From positions 36,938,886 through 37,002,885 of the forward strand of contig NC_091264.1 in NCBI RefSeq assembly GCF_042477335.2: 64,000 bases of DNA, written 5' to 3'. Shown here in pieces: positions 57,261 through 64,000 of the stretch. How positions within the stretch are numbered: position 1 is the first letter of the stretch; each line of letters starts with the position of its first letter. The notes beneath the pieces are model-generated. The model was not told the DNA's origin and made no database searches. It saw only the letters and a program-made list of their open reading frames with translations. The translations under genes and the position numbers were made by a program. The DNA is from Ovis canadensis (taxonomy: Eukaryota > Chordata > Mammalia > Artiodactyla > Bovidae).

Positions 57261-58370
57261 GTAGGGCTTTACAAAATGCAGGTAGGGCTTTCCTAAACCT
57301 GGATAAATGATTGGAAAGAGGTGACTTCCTGAAAATCGCATGACAAATTGGTAAAGACTGGAAATAGACATCTTTTTTAGATAAGAACACAACTTCGGCT
57401 GATGGAAACAGGATTTCTGAACTTTTCTCAAAAGATACATCAAGAGACACTTTCAACAACCAAAGAAATAATATGCAAAGCAAATATAATAAGTTATGAG
57501 TGATTAAAATGTGTGAAAGAGCAACAATGAAGCAACATTTGCCCTAATGATGAAGCAACATCTGCCACACCCTCAAAAAAATACGGGTAAAACACCTACA
57601 TACAGTTCTGAATCAAATCCCTTTTAAATTTGTTTACACGTGATTCTACTTTAAAAGCTAGCCGCCTCCAATGTTCGTCCAATTTAGGTAAGAGAGGACA
57701 ACACAGAGCATGCAAATTAAATTTAGTATCAGCATAAATAAGTCTTTAAACATAAAATACTGAGAGAAAAATCATCAAGTGATTTAAAATTTGACACACA
57801 CAAATATATTACTCAATTTGGTGCGTATAAAAGATTACTCTCTTTCCAGATAAAAACGAGAACAAGTTAGCAATTTACACTTTCAAGTACGTTTAGACCT
57901 GTCTTTCCACTTCTCACCATCACCTTCATCTGTACACAGAAAGAGACTTCCAATATCGCCACCCCTCACAAAAAACCCTCACAACCACCGCTGCCTCGAA
58001 GGAGGCAGCTCTGGAGACAGCATATTCCTCTGGAATCCTACAATCGCTCTCTGCCCGGAGGAACTTCGGGGTTCCTGGGTAACCAGGGAAGATGGCAATA
58101 TGGCCTCTGGGACATTAAAAGCACCTACTTTTCTGCAGTACCTCCGAACTTCCGCGGACCTCACTGAAAGAGAGAGGCCAGTGGAGCATTTAAACCTAAG
58201 AAGAGGTAGAGCAGAGTGGGATCCCTTCTCAGCAGTAAAGAAGGAGGAAGTTGGGAGTTGGGAAGAGAGAAAGGACAACTTTCTCCGGGGACAACTAAGG
58301 GTGGGGAGGAGTCTGAAGAATGGAGGGATCTGAAAGGCAGACGTGCCTCAAGGTGCACGGTCTTACTCAC

Positions 58371-58530
58371 GAGTCGGCCTGTCTCAGACCGAGGCCTTGG
58401 AAGACGACGGCCGGACCTAGGAACCCCGAGCTCTGCAAGTCAGAAGTCCCCAAAGCACGGCCCGGGACCAAGCAAGCGCAAAGGCCAACGCGATGGGACG
58501 GGATGGGGGCGTCGGCCGACCGCCCTCGTT
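58371..58530 (-). other. MMUT: MMUT exon 1 (noncoding 5'UTR), predicted
   Basis: Human MMUT has a noncoding first exon in the CpG island shared with CENPQ. On the minus strand the best donor in this island is GTGAGTAAG with its GT at 58370-58369, which would end exon 1 at 58371. The base before it is C rather than the preferred G. The transcription start is not visible. The outer limit given is a guess placing it below the CCAAT box at 58535. Transcript data would be needed to fix both ends. Confidence 0.45.
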
Positions 58531-58662
58531 CCAACCAATCCCGTCACGCTTTCGTGGGCGCGCTCCTGATGACGTTAGGGGGCGTGGATAGATGCCCGCC
58601 ACTCCCCGTAGGCGTTTCCGGTTTCTCTGTGCTCACTTCCGGGCTTCCTCTGCTTTGGATGG

Positions 58663-58675
58663 TTTGGGCGCGAAA
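58663..58675 (+). promoter_or_regulatory. E2F-like site of the CENPQ promoter
   Basis: TTTGGGCGCGAAA matches the TTTSSCGC(G) E2F consensus and is nearly symmetrical. It sits about 45 bp before the CENPQ exon 1 donor. A CHR-like CTTGAA lies on the opposite strand at 58702-58707. A paired E2F/CHR arrangement is typical of DREAM-regulated mitotic genes, but the CHR match is weak. Confidence 0.5.
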
Positions 58676-58719
58676 TGCTCTGAGCACAGCTCCTGAAAGG
58701 GTTCAAGGATCAGTTTTTG
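58676..58719 (+). other. CENPQ: CENPQ exon 1 (noncoding), predicted
   Basis: A strong donor, TTTTTG followed by GTGAGTAA, has its GT at 58720-58721. It would end a short noncoding first exon downstream of the E2F-like site. The start shown is only an estimate. The exon has no ATG in frame with exon 2 that would extend the protein convincingly. Confidence 0.5.
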
Positions 58720-59584
58720 GTGAGTAATGAAAGCGCTTCGCCCGCCGGTGGCTCCAGTTTGGGGGATAAGTTTTGCGGCAAACTTGGCGGCTTGTGTTTG
58801 AGGAGTTTCAAGTGGTTTTCCAAAAGGAGAGTGGGAGATCCGAACAGGTTTGCCTTTCGCAGCCGGGGATAAACAAAGTACTGTATGATTCGCAAAGAAG
58901 GAGTGAAGCCACGCATGTTTCCTCCCTCCCTTCCCCGAATCATCCTCATCTTCGTCCTGCTTCGTTACTCTTTCCCGCAGTCAGTCGTGGAGCGAAGTGC
59001 AGCGTTAGTGATAAGTGCCTTTGAGCCTTAAGGAAACTGCGGTTGGCAGCGTCGCTACCCCGAGGCATCAGTTGCAAAAAGTAAACATTGCGTGTTTGTA
59101 AGTTTTGGCAGACGTCGTGTTCACCTATTCTACCCGCATAGAGATTTAGATTGGTGGTTTCCACGAGTTTCAGCAAGCTGACAAAGAAAACCAAGACAAC
59201 CTAGAATGCTTCCCTGTTTCCTACAGGGTAAAGAATACATTCTTTACTGCAGTATGTAGTCTGGCCGCAAACTACAGTTCGAGTCTTTCTTCTGTCCGTT
59301 GCGTCTGCCCATGTCAAAGCCTCTCTGAATTTTCCCTGAACAGACTGACTTCTTTTGAGCTGTCCTGCCAATGGGCCTTTTTTCCTGTCAGATACTTTAC
59401 TTCCCTTTCTTCTAGCTAAATATTTCAAAATGTCATTCATATACTACTTTTTTCTCTGAGTACCCTATATCTCCCCATGCACACACCAGTTTGAGATATG
59501 CACTCGTCTAACATTTGTTGCAGTATGTATAATTGACTATACACGGAAACTGTTTTCATATCTGTCTCTGCCTACTACCACTTG

Positions 59585-60335
59585 TGGTTGTTATTTGGTC
59601 ACTAAGTCCTGACCATCCGATTCTTTGATACCCCGTGGACTGCAGCATACCAGGCTCCCCTGTCCTTCACTGTCTCCTGGAGTTTGCTCAAATTCATGTC
59701 TGTTGAGTCAGTGATGCTATCCAGCCGTCTCATCCTCTGCCTCCTCCTTCTTCTTTTGCCTTCAGTCTTGCCCTGCATCAGGGTCTTTTCCAGTGAATCA
59801 GCTCTTCACATCAGGTGGCCAAAGTACTGAAGCTTTAGCTTCAGCATCAGTCCTTTCAATGAATATTAGGGTTGATTTTCTTTAGCATTGACTGGTTTGA
59901 TCTCCTTGCAGTTCAAGGGACTCTCAAAAGTCTTCTCCAACACCACAGTTCAAAAACATCAGTTCTTCAGTGCTCAACCTTTTTTATGGTCCAACTCTCA
60001 CATCCATATGTGACTACTGGAAAAACCATAGCTTGACTGTACGGACCTTTGTCAGCAAAGTGATGTCTCTGCTTTTTAATAGGCTGTGTAGGTTTATCAT
60101 AGCTTTTCTTCCAAGGAGCAAGCATCTTTTATTGTCGTGGCTGGAGATATCATCCTCAGTGATTTTGGAGCCCAAGAAAATAAACTCTATCACTGCTTCC
60201 ATTTTTTTCCCCTCTGTTTGCCATAAAGTGATGGGACTGGAAGCCATGATCTTAGTTTTTTGTATGTTGAGTTTCAAACCAACTTTTTCAGTCTCCTCAT
60301 TTATCCTCATCAGGAAGCTCTTTGGTTTCTTTGCT
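59585..60335 (-). repeat. BovB LINE 3' portion
   Basis: Reverse-complement BovB C-terminal region (GTGGCCAAAGTACTGAAGCT, CATCAGTCCTTTCAATGAAT) in CENPQ intron 1. Confidence 0.93.
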
Positions 60336-61924
60336 GTATGGCTTATTGCTTCAAGTATGTATCAATGAAAATAGAGCTTTTCAGATGGTCTGTGATAAAG
60401 GACCAATTTTTTTTTGTTATTGTTGCTTTAATTTTTAATCAGTCACTACAACTGCTACTTTTGTAAAATACAATAAACAAATTACTAGTCAAATCCATGA
60501 AATGTACAAGGAAGAACCCCAGTGTAAGCCATAAATTTGGGGTGATATGATGTGTTCACTGTAGGTTCATGGATTGTAGTAAGTGCTCTGCTCTGGTAAG
60601 GGATGTTGATAGTAGGGAAGGTGAGGTGGATATATTCAAATTTTATATTCAAATTCTGCTTAATTTCTCTAAAACTTACCTTAAGTCTTTTTAAATGAAT
60701 TACCAGAAAAATTAAACTTAAAATAAAGCCAGTTATTTTTTGACCAGACCTAACATTCCTAAAATTGTTGTCAAGTTGCTATAAAAGTTTCTAAATGAAT
60801 ATTTTTAATTTCTGTACTTAAAAAGACTGTAGCACTGAATTACATGTTAGTGAATAAAGAGTATCAAGAAAAATGATTAACAAAACCGAACTATAAATAA
60901 GTGCCAAATGAGAGAGACCATAAGAGCCCACAGACTTTCAGAGAGCAGTGAGGGGAAGTGGTTAGGAAGGTTTTCAGAAGCAGATGGCTCACAATCTGAG
61001 AGGAGGGTGGGCACAGACAGGAGAGTGAAGCTCAGGTAGAACTAGTGCATTATTCACAGTGTGTTCAGAAAATCAAGTCTAGCTGGAGAGGGAGACTCAT
61101 TTGAGGAGTCGTGGGAGAGAAGTATGGAAAGCTTGGCAAGGCTAGATTGTTGAGGACTGCAAGTGTCATGGTAAAGAGTTTGGGTATTATGAGGTGGGTG
61201 TTATTTAAGGGTTTTTATTTTTTAATTTTAAAAAAAAAATCACTTACTTTCTTCCTGAATTTAGAATTGGAATCAGCTGGTAGGGTTGATTGATGACTTT
61301 TCCATGCAGTATCAGCCGCAGCCTGTTGGCTCAGGTACATGCATGAGGCTGGCAAGTTGATACTAGCTATTGGTTGGAAATTCAGCTGGGGCTTTTGGCT
61401 AGGTCCTCAGTTCCTCTCCATGTTGACTTTGGTCATAGAGTGTTAGCTGGGTTTCAAGAGCAAATATTCCAAGCAAGGGGTAGTGGTAGCTACTAATCTG
61501 TTCATGTTTGGCCAGGAATCTGGTACAGAATCATTTGCACCATATTCTACCACTTAAACTGCTGCAGGGTCTACAAGATTTAAGACAAGGGGACATAGAC
61601 TACACCTCTCAACAACAGGAGTGAGAAGGAATTTGTACCATTTTTAGTCTCCTGAATGGAATGAGGAGTAAATCTTAGCCCTCAATGGTTTCTTCACCTG
61701 GATGCTTTTCTCCAGTGAACAGCCTGAACTGTACATGGCAGCCCTTCCAGGAGAGGTCCACAAGCACAGCTCGCATATGGATTGGTTTCTAAGTAGGGGA
61801 AGTAAAGGGCATGAGTGTTCAGTTAAGAGAATTAGACATTTCAAGAATGAAGCAGAGGAGACTGGTATAGCATAAGGTACCACATTGTTCAGGAGCATAG
61901 TAAAGTGTATTTTAGCTTCCACTG

Positions 61925-62340
61925 TGTTTTGTGAATGTGAGAGTTGGACCGTAAAGAAGGCTGAGCGCCGAAGTGTTGATGCTTTTAAACTGTGGTGTTG
62001 GAGAAGACTCTTGAGAGTCCCTTGGACTGCAGGGAGATCAAACCAGTCAATCCTAAAGGAAATCAATCCTGAATATTCATTGGAGAGACTGATGCTGAGT
62101 CTGAAGCTCTAATACTTTGGTCACTTAATGCAAAGAGCTGACTCATTGTATAAGACCTGATACTGGGAAAGATTGAAGGCAGGAGGAGAAGGGCACAACA
62201 GAGGACTAGATGCTTGGATGGCATCACCGACTCAATGGATGTGAGTTTCATAAAGCTCTGGGAGATAGTGAAGGACAGGGAAGCCTGGCGTTCTGCAGTC
62301 CATCGGGGTCCCAAAGAGTCGGACACGACTGAACAACTGT
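61925..62340 (+). repeat. BovB LINE 3' end
   Basis: GAGAGTTGGACCGTAAAGAA through GAGTCGGACACGACTGAACA, plus orientation. Confidence 0.93.
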
Positions 62341-62579
62341 ATTTTGTAGCTGATTTGACATGTAGTCCCTAAGTATAGCTCATGATCTTTCAGTTGATTC
62401 TTTCCCACCATTTTGGGGGTGGGGAGAAAGCTTGAACTTTTCCTTTTAAAATTTAAGGGAATAGATTTATTCAGAGTACCTTCTTTGTCTGTCTCTAAAT
62501 CTGCGTATATAACTGTATTAATGTAATTAACTTTGAATTTTTAGAAAAGAAATGGTGACTGATTTATCTTTATATCTAA

Positions 62580-62600
62580 TTGTGTGTGTGTGTGTGTAAT
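62580..62600. repeat. (TG)n microsatellite
   Basis: Nine TG units inside AT-rich DNA. Confidence 0.9.
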
Positions 62601-63328
62601 GTACATACCACACATATTTAGGGGGGTATGTGTGTGCATGTCAACATACTGTACCTGACTTTAAACTGCTCCTTATGGTCTAATGCAGAAATGAATATTT
62701 TATTCCTCTGTTTCTTTTAGCAGAGATGAGTTTGGTGTGAAGAATCTTTGTTATAATTCTTGCAACCTAGCAAGAATTATAGCCTAAATCCTTAAGAGGG
62801 AATTTACCACATAAATTTCTACAGTGTAGACTCATGGTATAATCCTAAAAGTTATCTCCTCCCATCTTTGGCATAAATCTGTCTGTGTGTGTGCTAAGTC
62901 ACATAGAATGATGAATCCATTAAGCCTAAAATAAGACCTGAATGTTACTCTGAGTTGACATTATCTGTGACCAGAAAAAAACAATTCAGCACTTTATATT
63001 TCCCTTTTCTTGGATTTAAGCATGGAGATAATATTACTATATGGGGGAGTATGAAGTAAGAAATGTGAAAGTGGTTTTATATGACTTTTTAAGGCCATAC
63101 AAATGGCAGAAATTTTTTAATGAAGTTGAATTAGACATCTTTAATAAGAACCAGCATTATTTATTTTAAAATATGTTTAAATGCTTTAAAAACACAGAAT
63201 ACTGTCCCAAAACTTTCATTCTGATTTTTTAAAGGCAAACTTGGAACATTTATAGGTAGTCCTTTTAACAAAATATTTGTAATAAAACAAGTCTTAAGCA
63301 TTTTTCTGTGTCCTTTTCATCTTTACAG

Positions 63329-63468
63329 ATTTGAAAAACTGTTACAATTGTTCTGTTTAAATCAAGATGTCTAGCAAAGCAAATGCTTCCAAGAAAAAAT
63401 CTCAACAGTTAAAAAGAAATCTGAAAAGAAAAATTGATGATGAAAAAGCAGAATTACCAGAGAAAAAG
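63329..63468 (+). CDS. CENPQ: CENPQ exon 2 (start codon), partial gene
   Basis: Acceptor CATCTTTACAG ends at 63328, the ATG is 63367-63369, and donor GTAATC follows AAG at 63468. The 34 codons read MSSKANASKKKSQQLKRNLK and then RKIDDEKAELPEKK. This matches the basic N-terminus of CENPQ (human begins MSGKANASKK), a subunit of the CENP-O/P/Q/R/U complex of the constitutive centromere-associated network, which supports chromosome alignment. Position head-to-head with MMUT agrees with mammalian synteny. The remaining exons lie beyond the window. Confidence 0.92.
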
Positions 63469-64000
63469 GTAATCATTCAGGACTTATTCAAAGAGTTTAT
63501 CATTCAGGACTCTGGCAAAAATATCATCTGTTCTGTATAAAGGAGTATGTGAAGACTAAAGGTCAGCTTTACTACAAATTATAGTAATTTATATTCCATA
63601 TATATGGTTATGTGGGAGCTGCTGCAACATGATTTATAAAAACTTGCAGATAAAGATTTTTTTATCCTTTTCCAAAATATTAATCAGAGAATTCTTTGGG
63701 GAAGATGCTATGGGACATTGCTAAGGTGTTCAAATGGGAATACTGGTAGTAAAGTATAATAAAGTGAATATGGCATTCATATATTAAAAGACAAGAGAAT
63801 CCGTCAGTTGGTGGGAGAGATTTTTATTAACATCGAGAAAAATTAGTTGGAGAGGAATTAGCTTCTTCCTGCCATAACTTTGTGCCTCTCTTATAAAAGA
63901 AATAATCAGTATTTTTTTCTCTGTATTAGGTAATGCCTATATTTTTTGTTTTGCGGGAAAAGTATTTAACACTATTTCACAGGCAAAATAAGTAATGATT
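63469..64000 (+). other. CENPQ: CENPQ intron 2 (partial)
   Basis: AT-rich sequence after the exon 2 donor, running to the window edge. No exon or repeat is recognised in it. Confidence 0.7.

Larger units (their letters stand above)
58000..58990. promoter_or_regulatory. CpG-island bidirectional promoter of MMUT and CENPQ
   Basis: GC- and CpG-rich block between two divergent genes, densest at 58370-58760. Motifs seen: CCAAT at 58535-58539, CGTCA at 58542-58546 and TGACGT at 58570-58575 (CRE-like halves), a GC/KLF box GGGGGCGTGG at 58578-58587, an ETS-like ACTTCCGG at 58635-58642, and an E2F-like TTTGGGCGCGAAA at 58663-58675. There is no clear TATA box. The E2F-type site lies on the CENPQ side, as expected of a cell-cycle gene. 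The 140-250 bp separation of the two first exons fits a classic bidirectional promoter. Confidence 0.8.
58720..63328 (+). other. CENPQ: CENPQ intron 1
   Basis: 4.6 kb. It contains BovB minus (59585-60335), BovB plus (61925-62340) and a (TG)n tract near 62580-62600. The first 270 bp are still CpG-rich. 58990-59580, 60340-61920 and 62600-63320 hold nothing I recognise. Confidence 0.6.

Noticed and set aside
58320..58727. 135-codon plus-strand ORF across the shared promoter
   Set aside because: GC-rich promoter DNA gives long chance ORFs. It crosses the CENPQ exon 1 donor and resembles no known protein.

Overview
This window is mammalian nuclear DNA, almost certainly from a bovid ruminant (cattle or a close relative). 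The evidence is split genes with GT-AG introns together with very many ruminant-specific retroelements: BovB (RTE-type) LINEs, Bov-tA, Bov-tA2 and Bov-A2 SINEs, and artiodactyl L1 copies. Nothing bacterial, viral or plasmid-like is present.

Two genes are supported. MMUT, the mitochondrial adenosylcobalamin-dependent methylmalonyl-CoA mutase, lies on the minus strand from a CpG-rich promoter near 58.4-58.6 kb down to its stop codon at 17927-17929. All 12 coding exons are present, each bounded by AG and GT splice sites in the right phase. They add up to 2253 nt, that is 750 codons plus stop, with no internal stop or frameshift. CENPQ, a CENP-A-associated (CCAN) centromere protein, starts head-to-head on the plus strand. 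Its probable noncoding exon 1 ends at 58719 and its first coding exon is 63367-63468. The rest runs off the right edge. The two genes share a bidirectional CpG-island promoter with CCAAT, CRE-like, GC-box, ETS and E2F-like motifs.

Layout: 1-17.0 kb is gene-poor intergenic DNA downstream of MMUT, filled with decayed L1, BovB and SINE copies. It also holds an LTR-like segment followed by an orphan CpG-rich block at about 10.15-10.74 kb. 17.0-18.06 kb is the MMUT 3' end, whose 3'UTR runs into an antisense BovB. 18-58.4 kb is the MMUT body, with introns loaded with retroelements. The largest is a 7.86-kb near-full-length but broken L1 in intron 6 with a 15-bp target-site duplication. A 5'-truncated L1 with a pure A30 tail lies about 70 bp from exon 3, and a roughly 3-kb BovB in intron 1 is itself hit by an inverted BovB. 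58.4-58.75 kb is the shared promoter, and 58.7-64 kb is the 5' part of CENPQ.

The genes are linked by a promoter, not by a pathway: MMUT works in propionate, odd-chain and branched-chain amino-acid catabolism (central to ruminant energy metabolism), whereas CENPQ works in kinetochore assembly. I found no undescribed system here. The points most worth checking are the bidirectional promoter, a short upstream ORF overlapping the MMUT start codon, the orphan CpG block, and the L1 insertions near exons.
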